Below, one piece after another: positions 8,952 through 17,231 of a DNA stretch of 64,000 bases. Position 1 is the stretch's first letter. Every line of letters begins with the position of its first letter. The notes beneath the pieces are model-generated. The model ran no database searches. It was not told where the DNA came from and saw only the letters and a program-made list of their open reading frames with translations. Origin of the DNA: Bacteroidales bacterium (GTDB lineage: Bacteria > Bacteroidota > Bacteroidia > Bacteroidales > UBA932); assembly GCA_017395045.1 (NCBI GenBank), contig JAFPWG010000012.1:124001-188000 (forward strand), written 5' to 3'. Both the position numbers and the translations under genes were made by a program.

Positions 8952-9733
8952 CCTTAGCGGAAAAGAAACAACAGGTCGTCGAGGAGTTCTCGATGTATGA
9001 CGAGTGGCTGGACAAGTATGAATACCTGATCGAGCTGGGGAAGGCGTTGGACGCCTATCCCGAAGAGGAGAAGACGGAAGAGAAGCTCATCAAGGGCTGC
9101 CAGTCCCGCGTGTGGCTGGACGGCGAAACGAAGGACGGAAAACTGTATTTCCGGGCCGACAGCGACGCCATCATCACCAAAGGCATCATTTCTCTCCTCA
9201 TCAGCGTCTATTCCGGCCGCACGCCGGAGGAGATCGCGGCGGACGACTTCGGCTTCGTGAACGAGATCGGTCTTCGCGAGAACCTGTCCCCGACGCGGGC
9301 CAACGGCCTGGTTTCCATGATTGAAACCATCAAGAAGATGGCGCAGGACGCCGTTTCGAAGGCCCCCGCCGTCCTCACGGCCGAGGATGTCGCCGCCCTC
9401 CAGCCGCTCTATGCCGACGTAATCCTGGCTCTCAAGCAGGTGTACGATCCGGAAATTCCGGTGAACATCTACGACCTGGGGCTCATTTATGAATTGAACA
9501 TCGACAAGGACCGGAAAGTTTCCATCCTGATGACCTTCACGGCTCCGAACTGCCCGATGGCCGACGAAGTGATGCACGAGGTGGAAGAGAGCGTCAAGCG
9601 CGTTCCCGGCGTAACGGGCTGCACCATCGAACTGACCTTCGAACCGGTCTGGGACCGGAGCATGCTGTCGGAGGAGGCCCGCGTGGAACTGGGCATGGAC
9701 TACGAGGAAGACGACTACGGGAAACTGAGCTGA
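8948..9733 (+). CDS. SufE-SufT (MIP18/DUF59) fusion protein
   Basis: A protein of 261 residues made of two Fe-S proteins. Residues about 5-137 are SufE, with the sulfur-accepting cysteine C51 in KGCQSRVWL. Residues about 150-245 are a MIP18/DUF59 (SufT-like) domain, with DPEIPVNIYDLGLIY at 168-181 and the conserved cysteine C202 in FTAPNCPMAD. SufE takes persulfide from SufS; SufT-type proteins help mature Fe-S targets. They are normally separate genes, so one chain joins the sulfur input step with a carrier step. No stop codon or frameshift separates the two. The gene overlaps sufS (ATGA) and folK (TGATG). Confidence 0.92.
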   Translation: MTLAEKKQQVVEEFSMYDEWLDKYEYLIELGKALDAYPEEEKTEEKLIKGCQSRVWLDGETKDGKLYFRADSDAIITKGIISLLISVYSGRTPEEIAADDFGFVNEIGLRENLSPTRANGLVSMIETIKKMAQDAVSKAPAVLTAEDVAALQPLYADVILALKQVYDPEIPVNIYDLGLIYELNIDKDRKVSILMTFTAPNCPMADEVMHEVEESVKRVPGVTGCTIELTFEPVWDRSMLSEEARVELGMDYEEDDYGKLS

Positions 9734-10215
9734 TGGCCTTTGTGAGCGTATATCTGGGTCTGGGATCCAACCAGGGAAACCGCCTGGAGAACATCCAGGC
9801 AGCGCTTGCCGCGCTGGACAAGGCCTTTGATTGCCACTACACGGCCCTTTCGCGCATCATTGAGACCAAGGCATGGGGATTCAGGGGGGACAAGTTCCTG
9901 AACGCCTGCGTCCTGTACCGGATCTTCCGGAAGGGGACTCCCGAAGAGCACGGGATGGAGATCCTGGGCCTCTGCAAGGAGATCGAGCGCATGCTCGGAC
10001 GCAACGACACCCCGGAATACGATGTTGACGGCCGGCGCGTCTATCACAACCGCACGATCGACATCGACATCCTCTTCTACGGTAAGGAACGAATTGATTT
10101 GGAGGAACTTACGGTTCCACATCCCCGGATCGGCGAGCGCGATTTCGTAAAGATACCCCTGGCTGAGATCGCGAAACCTTCCCTCCGGGCGGCGTTTCCG
10201 GAAATTTTTGCGTAA
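9733..10215 (+). CDS. folK: HPPK, 2-amino-4-hydroxy-6-hydroxymethyldihydropteridine diphosphokinase
   Basis: A protein of 160 residues with the HPPK signatures LGLGSNQGNRLENI at the N-terminus and NRTIDIDILFYG plus PHPRIGERDFVKIPLAEI near the C-terminus. It transfers pyrophosphate from ATP to the pterin in folate synthesis. The start overlaps the stop of the sufE-sufT gene by one base, so it is the last gene of the suf operon here. The promoter of glyS overlaps its stop codon. Confidence 0.95.
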   Translation: MAFVSVYLGLGSNQGNRLENIQAALAALDKAFDCHYTALSRIIETKAWGFRGDKFLNACVLYRIFRKGTPEEHGMEILGLCKEIERMLGRNDTPEYDVDGRRVYHNRTIDIDILFYGKERIDLEELTVPHPRIGERDFVKIPLAEIAKPSLRAAFPEIFA

Positions 10216-10220
10216 TTTTG
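10213..10220 (+). promoter_or_regulatory. -7 box for glyS
   Basis: TAATTTTG, a full TAnnTTTG match, begins at the folK stop codon TAA itself and ends 18 bp before the glyS ATG. Confidence 0.6.
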
Positions 10221-10238
10221 CGAGCTAAATAATTGAAT

Positions 10239-11777
10239 ATGACACAGGACGAACTTTTCAAGGTGCTGGTGGCCCATTGCAAGGAATATGGGTTCATTTT
10301 CCCGTCCAGCGAGATTTATGACGGACTCGCCGCCGTGTACGACTACGGCCAGATGGGTGTCCAGCTCAAGAACAACATCAAGAATTACTGGTGGGAGGCG
10401 ATGACCCGCCTGAACGAGAACATCGTGGGCATCGACTCGGCCATCTTCATGCACCCCCGTATCTGGGAGGCTTCCGGCCATGTGGGCGCCTTCAACGACC
10501 CGCTCATCGACAATAAGGACTCCAAGAAGCGCTACCGCGCCGACGTCCTCATCGAGGATTTCCTCGGGAAGATCGAGGAGAAGATAAACAAGGAGGTCGC
10601 CAAGGGCCGCAAGCGTTTCGGCGATTCCTTCGACGAGGCCCAGTTCCGCGCCACGAACCCCAACGTGCTGCGCGAGCAGGCCAAGTGGGACGAGGTCCAC
10701 AACCGCTACGTGGCCGCCGAGCAGGCCAGTGATTTCGCCGAGTACCGCCAGATCATCATCGACAACAATATCGTGTGCCCGATCAGCGGCACCTGCAACT
10801 GGACCGAGGTGCGTCAGTTCAACCTGATGTTCTCCACGTCCATGGGCTCCACGGCCGACGGCGCCAACCTCATCTACCTGCGTCCGGAGACCGCCCAGGG
10901 CATTTTCGTGAACTACCTGAACGTCCAGAAGACCGGCCGCATGAAGATCCCGTTCGGTATCGCGCAGATCGGCAAGGCCTTCCGCAACGAGATCGTTGCC
11001 CGTCAGTTCATCTTCCGCATGCGGGAGTTCGAGCAGATGGAAATGCAGTTCTTCATCAAGCCCGGCACCGAGCTCGACTGGTTCAAGAAGTGGAAGGAAA
11101 CCCGCATGAAGTGGCACGTGAACCTCGGAATGGGCGCGGAGAACTACCGTTTCCACGACCATGAGAAGCTGGCCCACTACGCCAACGCCGCCACCGACAT
11201 CGAATTCAACTTCCCGTTCGGCTTCAAGGAGCTGGAAGGCATCCACAGCCGCACGAACTTCGACCTGGGGAACCATCAGAAGTTCTCCGGCAAGAAGATC
11301 GAGTATTTCGACCCCGAGGAGAACGTGTCCTATACCCCGTATGTCATCGAGACTTCCATCGGCGTAGACCGCATGTGCCTGGCCGTCTTGGCCCACAGCT
11401 ACACGGAGGAGAAGCTTGAGAACGGCGAGACCCGCGTCGTGATGAAGATCCCCGCCCCGCTCGCCCCGATCAAGGTGGCCGTGATGCCGCTCGTGAAGAA
11501 GGACGGCCTGCCCGAGGTGGCCCAGAAGGTGGTGGACGAACTCAAGTACGACTTCTCCTACCAGTACGACGAGAAGGACTCCATCGGCAAGCGCTATCGC
11601 CGTCAGGACGCCATCGGCACGCCTTTCTGCGTGACCGTTGACCACGACACCCTCGTCGACGGCTGCGTCACCGTCCGCGACCGCGACACGATGACCCAGG
11701 AGCGCGTGAAGATCGAAGACCTCCGCGCGATGATCGACAGGAAGGTGTCCCTGACGAACCTGCTCAGGAACCTGTAG
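10239..11777 (+). CDS. glyS: Glycyl-tRNA synthetase (dimeric type)
   Basis: A protein of 512 residues starting MTQDELFKVLVAHCKEYGF. Class II motifs are visible, including FRNEIVARQFIFRMREFEQMEM (motif 2 region) and ETSIGVDRMCLAVL (motif 3), and a C-terminal anticodon-binding domain (PIKVAVMPLVKKDGLPEVA). This is the single-chain alpha2 form rather than the GlyQ/GlyS heterotetramer. The ATG at 10239 is preferred over a TTG six bases upstream. A terminator follows the stop. Confidence 0.95.
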   Translation: MTQDELFKVLVAHCKEYGFIFPSSEIYDGLAAVYDYGQMGVQLKNNIKNYWWEAMTRLNENIVGIDSAIFMHPRIWEASGHVGAFNDPLIDNKDSKKRYRADVLIEDFLGKIEEKINKEVAKGRKRFGDSFDEAQFRATNPNVLREQAKWDEVHNRYVAAEQASDFAEYRQIIIDNNIVCPISGTCNWTEVRQFNLMFSTSMGSTADGANLIYLRPETAQGIFVNYLNVQKTGRMKIPFGIAQIGKAFRNEIVARQFIFRMREFEQMEMQFFIKPGTELDWFKKWKETRMKWHVNLGMGAENYRFHDHEKLAHYANAATDIEFNFPFGFKELEGIHSRTNFDLGNHQKFSGKKIEYFDPEENVSYTPYVIETSIGVDRMCLAVLAHSYTEEKLENGETRVVMKIPAPLAPIKVAVMPLVKKDGLPEVAQKVVDELKYDFSYQYDEKDSIGKRYRRQDAIGTPFCVTVDHDTLVDGCVTVRDRDTMTQERVKIEDLRAMIDRKVSLTNLLRNL

Positions 11778-11790
11778 GAATCCCTGGAAA

Positions 11791-11816
11791 GCCGGCTCAG
11801 CGAGCCGGTTTTTTCG
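11791..11816 (+). terminator. Terminator after glyS
   Basis: CCGGCTC and GAGCCGG form a 7-bp stem with an AGC loop, followed by TTTTTT. It lies 14 bp after the glyS stop. Confidence 0.85.
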
Positions 11817-11875
11817 TGTTTGGATGCAAGATTCCGCTTAATTGGGATTATCTTTACAGACAAAACGTGGCGAAT

Positions 11876-13162
11876 ATGAAAACTCGGTATTTGATCCTGA
11901 CGGCAGTCCTGCTTGTGGCTGCTTGTGAAAAGCCCCAGAACGAGGTTGTCCTGGACGAAGCCTTTGCCATTGAGCAGCCTGCCCCGCAGACGGCGCTTAC
12001 CCGCGTGAATCTGGATGAGCGGCAGCAAGGCTTTATCCGCGAAGGGAACAAAATGTCCTTTAGGGTTTTACGTCAACTCTCACAAGAGAATGAAGGGAGC
12101 TTTGTGTGCTCGCCGCTGAGCCTTCAGCTGGCGCTCGCGATGACCGCGAACGGAGCCGAGGGAGAGACGCTGCAGGAGATGCTGGACGTGCTCGGATACG
12201 GCCACGAAGGGATGGGCGCCCTGAACGCCTATGCCCGCGTCCTGATCGAGCAGCTGCCCGCCGTGGACCTGGACGTTACGCTCAAAATGGCCGACGCCAT
12301 CCTGGTGACGGACAAGTATCCGCTGAAGGAATCCTTCCGAAAGGTGCTTCGGGAGTATTATTACGCCCCCGCGGCCAGCATGTCGTTCGACGACAAGTCG
12401 AAGGTGCTCGAGCAGGTGAACGGATGGGCCCGGAAGAATACCGAAGGACTCATCGACCCGATGCTGGACGACGTCAACCCGAATGCGGCCGCCTTCCTGA
12501 TGAACGCCCTGTACTTCAAGGCCAGGTGGCAGGGTGGCGACCGGGACCCGATGTTCAACAGCGAGTTCACCCGTGAAGACGACTTCCTCCAGGCCGACGG
12601 CTCCCGGAAAAAGGTTCCGTATATGGTGTCCGGCCGGTATTTCCCTTATGCCGACCTGGGCGATTACGAGGTGGTCGCCCTGCCTTACGCCTCCGGCAAG
12701 TTCTTCTTCTACATCCTTCTGCCCAAGAAGAACGATGGTCTGGACGCCCTGGTGAAGGCGTTGCCTGACGTTTCCTGGAACGACTTGATTTCCAAGCTCC
12801 AGAGCAATGCGCAGGTCTATCTGCGGATGCCCAAATTCGAGGTTTCGGGCGACTTCCTGCTGAACAACGCCCTCAAGGCCCTCGGCATGCGCCGGGCTTT
12901 TGACGACATCGCTGCGGAATTCGATGGGATGTTCGACGGGGACACTCCCGGCTTCTTCATCAGCCGCGTGCTCCAGAAGGCGAAAATGAGCGTTGCCGAG
13001 TGGGGTACGGAGGCCGCCGCCGTCACGGTCGTGGAGATGACCGAGAAATCGTCCTTGCCCGAGAAAGTGGTCAATTTCGTGGCCGACCATCCCTTCGCCT
13101 TCGTCATCGGCGAGCAGGAGTCCGGCGCGATCCTTTTCGAAGGCGTCTATTCTGGCGAATGA
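11876..13162 (+). CDS. Serpin-family protease inhibitor, lipoprotein
   Basis: A protein of 428 residues beginning MKTRYLILTAVLLVAAC, a lipoprotein signal with the cysteine at residue 17. The serpin fold is clear from NAAAFLMNALYFKARWQ, the hinge GTEAAAVTVV at about 377-386 and the C-terminal strand NFVADHPFAFVI. Counting from the hinge puts the cleaved P1 residue near K391 (TEK|SS), which would suit trypsin-like or lysine-specific proteases; this is inference. Bacterial serpins are thought to protect cells from host or competitor proteases. The start leads directly into the signal peptide; a weak -7 box (TATCTTTA) is at 11849. It precedes an operon ending in a secreted peptidase. Confidence 0.92.
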   Translation: MKTRYLILTAVLLVAACEKPQNEVVLDEAFAIEQPAPQTALTRVNLDERQQGFIREGNKMSFRVLRQLSQENEGSFVCSPLSLQLALAMTANGAEGETLQEMLDVLGYGHEGMGALNAYARVLIEQLPAVDLDVTLKMADAILVTDKYPLKESFRKVLREYYYAPAASMSFDDKSKVLEQVNGWARKNTEGLIDPMLDDVNPNAAAFLMNALYFKARWQGGDRDPMFNSEFTREDDFLQADGSRKKVPYMVSGRYFPYADLGDYEVVALPYASGKFFFYILLPKKNDGLDALVKALPDVSWNDLISKLQSNAQVYLRMPKFEVSGDFLLNNALKALGMRRAFDDIAAEFDGMFDGDTPGFFISRVLQKAKMSVAEWGTEAAAVTVVEMTEKSSLPEKVVNFVADHPFAFVIGEQESGAILFEGVYSGE

Positions 13163-13180
13163 GCCTACCCATTATTGGGG

Positions 13181-13212
13181 ATTGTATTTAGGCAGGAAAA
13201 CTTTTATCTTTG
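13181..13212 (+). promoter_or_regulatory. Promoter for the TonB receptor-S46 operon
   Basis: ATTG (13181-13184), 20 bases, then TATCTTTG (13205-13212), a full -7 match. The receptor ATG follows nine bases later. It probably drives the six genes to 23784. Confidence 0.7.
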
Positions 13213-13221
13213 CAATATAAG

Positions 13222-15993
13222 ATGAAACGATTCCTGCCCATATTGTTTTTGTTCCTCACGTGTGCGGAGGCCTTGGGGGCCGCCCATCGCGTGCGGGGAC
13301 AGGTAAAGGATGCCGCGTCGGGCGAGCCCGTAGCGGGAGCCGTGGTTCGGCTGGACGAGCATTACCTCTGGGCCGTCACCGACGCGAAAGGAGCCTTTTC
13401 CTTCGACGTCGTGGAACCCGGGACCTATTCCCTGGAGACCAGCAATCTGGGCTATGCTACCGACACGCGGAAGCTTCTGGTTGATAAGGACTTAACCCTT
13501 GAAATCAGCCTGTTCGAACAGACACTCGGCCTCCAGGAGGTGGTCGTGACGGCCGAGCAGTCCAAGGAGAATCTGAACACCACCCGGAAGATCGAACGGA
13601 CGGCCCTGGACCACCTGCAGGTGTCGGGCTTGTCCAACATCGCGGCCCTGATGCCGGGCGGCAAGACGGTCAATCCGGACCTGACGGCCGCATCGGAACT
13701 GACGGTGCGCGGCGGGGGATCCTCCGCCGGCAATGCGGCCTTCGGCACCGCCGTGGAGGTGAACGGCGTACGGATGGGGGACAATGCGGCGTTCGGCGGC
13801 CTGGCCGGAGTGGACACGCGCAGCCTCCAGGTGGAGAACATCGAGTCCGTTGAAGTCATTTCCGGCGTCCCTTCGGCCGAATACGGCGATTTGGGCAGCG
13901 GCATGGTTCGGGTGACCACCCGGAAAGGCCGCACGCCCCTGCAGGTCGCTTTTTCGGTGAATCCGCGCACGTACGACGCCTCCGTCTCCAAAGGCGTCGC
14001 CGTTGGCGAGGGCGTGCTGAACCTCAGTGGCCAATGGACACGTGCCACACAGAAACTTACCTCCCCTTACACGTCCTACACGCGCCGGGGCTTTACGGCG
14101 GAATACAGCCGGACCTTCGCCCACGCCCTGCGGCTGGAGGCCGGGATTACCGGCAATATCGGCGGCATGGACAGCAAGGACGACCCGGACGCCTTCTCGG
14201 AAGAGCGGACGGTGGCGCGGGACAACCTGTTGACCCCGCACGTAAAGGCAACCTGGTTGCTGAACCGTTCCTGGATTACGAATCTGAGTCTGGAAGGGTC
14301 TGTGTATTACCACGATACGCGTACCCGGGAGCACCTGTACAACTCTTTCGGCTCGCCGCAGCCGGCGGTCCATGCCGAAGAGGAGGGCTACTTCCTGGCC
14401 ACAATGCTGCCGCTTACCTTCTATGCGGACCGCCTGACCGACTCCCGCGAACTGGATTATGCCGCCTCGCTCAAATATGACTGGCTGCACCACTTCGGGG
14501 CCGTGAAGAGCACCCTGAAGGCCGGCGTGCAGTGGAAGGCCGACGGTAACGTGGGCGCCGGCGAGTCCTATGAGGACCCGGCCCTGGCCTCGAACGGCTA
14601 CCGGCCGCGGCCCTACACGGATTATCCGTACATGCATAACCTGGCCGTTTATGCCGAAGAGAAGCTCTCCTGGAAGGGCTTCGAGGCAAGCGCCGGCCTC
14701 CGCGCCGAACGTGTGTTCATCGAAGGCTCGCAGTACAAGAACCTGCAGACGCTTTCGCCGCGTCTGAACGCACGCTGGAACATCGGGAAGGGGCTGTCCC
14801 TCCGGGGCGGCTGGGGCATCACCCGCAAGCTTCCGGGCTTCTATGTCCTGTTCCCCCGGCAGGAATACCGTGACATCCGGACCTTTGATTTCTCGTACGA
14901 ATCCCAGGCCGCATACCTGTATTACACCGTCCCGTTCACGATGACGTACAATCCCGATCTCCGCTGGCAGTCCAACCGGAATGCGGAGGTGGGAATCGAC
15001 TTTGAAAACGGAGGTTGGAAGGTATCGCTTGCCGCGTTCCGGAACATAACGAAGGACCCGTACGAGTTCGATAACGTGTATTCCCCCATTTCCGTGCGGA
15101 TGCTGCAGCTTCCGGAGGGCTTTGTCATGCCAAATAACCCGGAAATGGTCGTTGACCACCAGACTGGCGCCGTTTACTTGCGAAATAATGCCGAAGAATA
15201 CTATATTCCGATGGCCGTCCGGGCGCAGGACGGGACCTTTGTCGGAAGCCGCATGCAGAGCGGCGGGGCCGATGTCGTCCGTTCCGGCCTGGAGCTGACG
15301 GCGGACTTCCCGGAGATCCGTCCGCTTCGCACGCGCTTCCGTGTGGACGCTGCTTATACGCGCACGGAAACCCTTGACGAGACCCCCATGGCCTACTATC
15401 AGGCCGGCTGGTCCCACCCCACGCTTCCGAATCATTCCTATCCTTATGTGGGCATCTATGCGGGCGGGACATCCCTTGCCAACGGGCGGATCACGCAGAA
15501 CCTGGACGCCAATCTGACCGCGATCACCCACATTCCGGAGGCACGGCTGATCCTTACCTGCCGTATCGAGGCAACCTTCCTGCGCTATGCGCGGAACCTT
15601 TCCACACACGCTTTCACGGTGTCTGCGGAAAGCCTTACACCAACCGGGAAAGACATCTACGAGGGCAACAGCTATACCGCCGTGGCTCCCGTCGCGTATG
15701 TCGGCCTGGACGGAATCGAACATGCCTGGACGGAGGCTTCCGCTTCGGACCCGGTCCTGCAGCGGCTCATCCTCCGCTCCGGCAACATCTACACTTTCGC
15801 CGAAGATGGCTACGACCCCTATCTGTCGGCGAACCTGAGCCTTACCAAGGAAATCGGGAAACACGTGTCCCTTTCCTTCTTCGCGAACAATTTCACGAAC
15901 GCCAGGCCGTACCGGAAGAGCCACGCCACGGGCGTGAGCGCCATCTTCACCCCGGCGTTCTATTATGGACTTACCTGCCGGATCAAGCTATGA
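13222..15993 (+). CDS. TonB-dependent outer-membrane receptor
   Basis: A protein of 923 residues with signal peptide MKRFLPILFLFLTCAEALG. A carboxypeptidase-regulatory domain covers about residues 25-105 (VRGQVKDAASGEPVAGAVV). The plug follows, with LTVRGGGSSAGNAAFGTAV and VPSAEYGDLGSGMVRVTTR, then a barrel of roughly 680 residues ending YYGLTCRIKL. It lacks a SusD partner; instead a DUF4876 lipoprotein gene overlaps its end by four bases. This receptor type together with DUF4876 and DUF6850 proteins recurs in Bacteroidota, but the cargo is not established to my knowledge. The start is nine bases after the promoter -7 box. Confidence 0.92.
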   Translation: MKRFLPILFLFLTCAEALGAAHRVRGQVKDAASGEPVAGAVVRLDEHYLWAVTDAKGAFSFDVVEPGTYSLETSNLGYATDTRKLLVDKDLTLEISLFEQTLGLQEVVVTAEQSKENLNTTRKIERTALDHLQVSGLSNIAALMPGGKTVNPDLTAASELTVRGGGSSAGNAAFGTAVEVNGVRMGDNAAFGGLAGVDTRSLQVENIESVEVISGVPSAEYGDLGSGMVRVTTRKGRTPLQVAFSVNPRTYDASVSKGVAVGEGVLNLSGQWTRATQKLTSPYTSYTRRGFTAEYSRTFAHALRLEAGITGNIGGMDSKDDPDAFSEERTVARDNLLTPHVKATWLLNRSWITNLSLEGSVYYHDTRTREHLYNSFGSPQPAVHAEEEGYFLATMLPLTFYADRLTDSRELDYAASLKYDWLHHFGAVKSTLKAGVQWKADGNVGAGESYEDPALASNGYRPRPYTDYPYMHNLAVYAEEKLSWKGFEASAGLRAERVFIEGSQYKNLQTLSPRLNARWNIGKGLSLRGGWGITRKLPGFYVLFPRQEYRDIRTFDFSYESQAAYLYYTVPFTMTYNPDLRWQSNRNAEVGIDFENGGWKVSLAAFRNITKDPYEFDNVYSPISVRMLQLPEGFVMPNNPEMVVDHQTGAVYLRNNAEEYYIPMAVRAQDGTFVGSRMQSGGADVVRSGLELTADFPEIRPLRTRFRVDAAYTRTETLDETPMAYYQAGWSHPTLPNHSYPYVGIYAGGTSLANGRITQNLDANLTAITHIPEARLILTCRIEATFLRYARNLSTHAFTVSAESLTPTGKDIYEGNSYTAVAPVAYVGLDGIEHAWTEASASDPVLQRLILRSGNIYTFAEDGYDPYLSANLSLTKEIGKHVSLSFFANNFTNARPYRKSHATGVSAIFTPAFYYGLTCRIKL

Positions 15994-17231
15994 AACGCAC
16001 CTTTCTCCTGATGGCCGCCGCTTTGCTGGCTGCCGGTTGCCTGGACACGTTTCACGCGCTTCCCGACGAGAATCCGACGTCCTGGCCGGACGGACTGCAC
16101 CTGCTATCCGTGAAAGCCGTCTATCCGGAGGGGTTTGCCGACGCGGCACACGAGGGGGCGCCCGTCCGCGTGGAGGACATCGCTTCCGGCGCGGCCTATA
16201 CCGTCCGGACCGATGGTCGGGGCCAGGCGGAAATCCGGATCCCTTCCGGCATCTACCGAATCAGCTGCAGCGACCGGATCGACCACGACCTCTTCAACGG
16301 AACGGCGGACAAAGTGGTTGTCACGGAGCCGCGAAACGTGAACCTTTCCCTGTCTCATTCAAAAGCGGGAACCCTCGTTATCAAGGAATTATATACCAGC
16401 GGCTGCAGCAAGGCGCCGGAAGAGGGCACCTACCAGAGCGACCAGTACGTCATCGTCCATAACAATGATACCGAAACGGAGTACCTGGATGGCCTCTGCT
16501 TTGGCACCCTGTCGCCGTACAACAGCACGGCCGTGAACAACTGGGTGAGCCACGATCCCGTAACGGGAGAGACGGTGTTCCCGGATTTCGCGCCGGTCGT
16601 CACCGTGGTCTGGCAGCTGCCCGGAGGCGGAGAGGACTTCCCGCTGGCGCCCGGAGAGGATGCGGTCATCGCCTTGCGCGGCGCCGTGGACCATTCGGCC
16701 CAGTATCCCCTGTCGGTCAACCTGAACCGCCCCGACGTGTTCGTGTGCTACAATCCCACCTATTTCCCGAATACGCTGTATCATCCGGCCCCGGGCGACA
16801 AGGTGCAGCCCGAGCGCTATGCGAAGGTGGTCATCAAAACGGGCCAGGCCAATGCGAATACGGTTTCCCTGTCCTCGCCTACCTTCGTCCTGTTCCGTGC
16901 GAAGGACATTTCCATCGAAGAATACGTCCAGCAGCCCGACGTGGTGCAGACAACGCCCGGCAACAGCGCCGACCGGATTGTCAAGGTCCCCTATGAGTGG
17001 GTCGTGGACGGGGTGGAAGTGTTCGATGGTCGCTCCACGGGCAACGCCAAGCGGCTTTCCCCTGCGGCCGACGCGGGATTTGTCATGCTGAGCGACATTT
17101 ACAAAGGGCACACCGTCCGCCGCAAGGTAGACGACGCGGCCACGTCCGCGAACGGCTTCGAGACGCTCGTGGATTCTAACAATTCAAGCAATGACTTCTA
17201 TGAGAGCGAGATACAAAGCCTGCATCATTAG
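15990..17231 (+). CDS. DUF4876-type lipoprotein
   Basis: A protein of 413 residues starting MKRTFLLMAAALLAAGC, with the lipobox cysteine at residue 17. An N-terminal Ig-like or carboxypeptidase-regulatory-like part (about 35-125, with RVEDIASGAAYTVRTDGRG) is followed by a region with LVIKELYTSGCSKAPEEG and QYVIVHNNDTETEYLDGLC that resembles DUF4876. Many membrane-partner lipoproteins of TonB receptors have this layout. It overlaps the receptor by four bases and the next barrel gene by 41 bases. Role inferred: exported subunit working with the receptor. Biochemical function unknown. Confidence 0.82.
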   Translation: MKRTFLLMAAALLAAGCLDTFHALPDENPTSWPDGLHLLSVKAVYPEGFADAAHEGAPVRVEDIASGAAYTVRTDGRGQAEIRIPSGIYRISCSDRIDHDLFNGTADKVVVTEPRNVNLSLSHSKAGTLVIKELYTSGCSKAPEEGTYQSDQYVIVHNNDTETEYLDGLCFGTLSPYNSTAVNNWVSHDPVTGETVFPDFAPVVTVVWQLPGGGEDFPLAPGEDAVIALRGAVDHSAQYPLSVNLNRPDVFVCYNPTYFPNTLYHPAPGDKVQPERYAKVVIKTGQANANTVSLSSPTFVLFRAKDISIEEYVQQPDVVQTTPGNSADRIVKVPYEWVVDGVEVFDGRSTGNAKRLSPAADAGFVMLSDIYKGHTVRRKVDDAATSANGFETLVDSNNSSNDFYESEIQSLHH

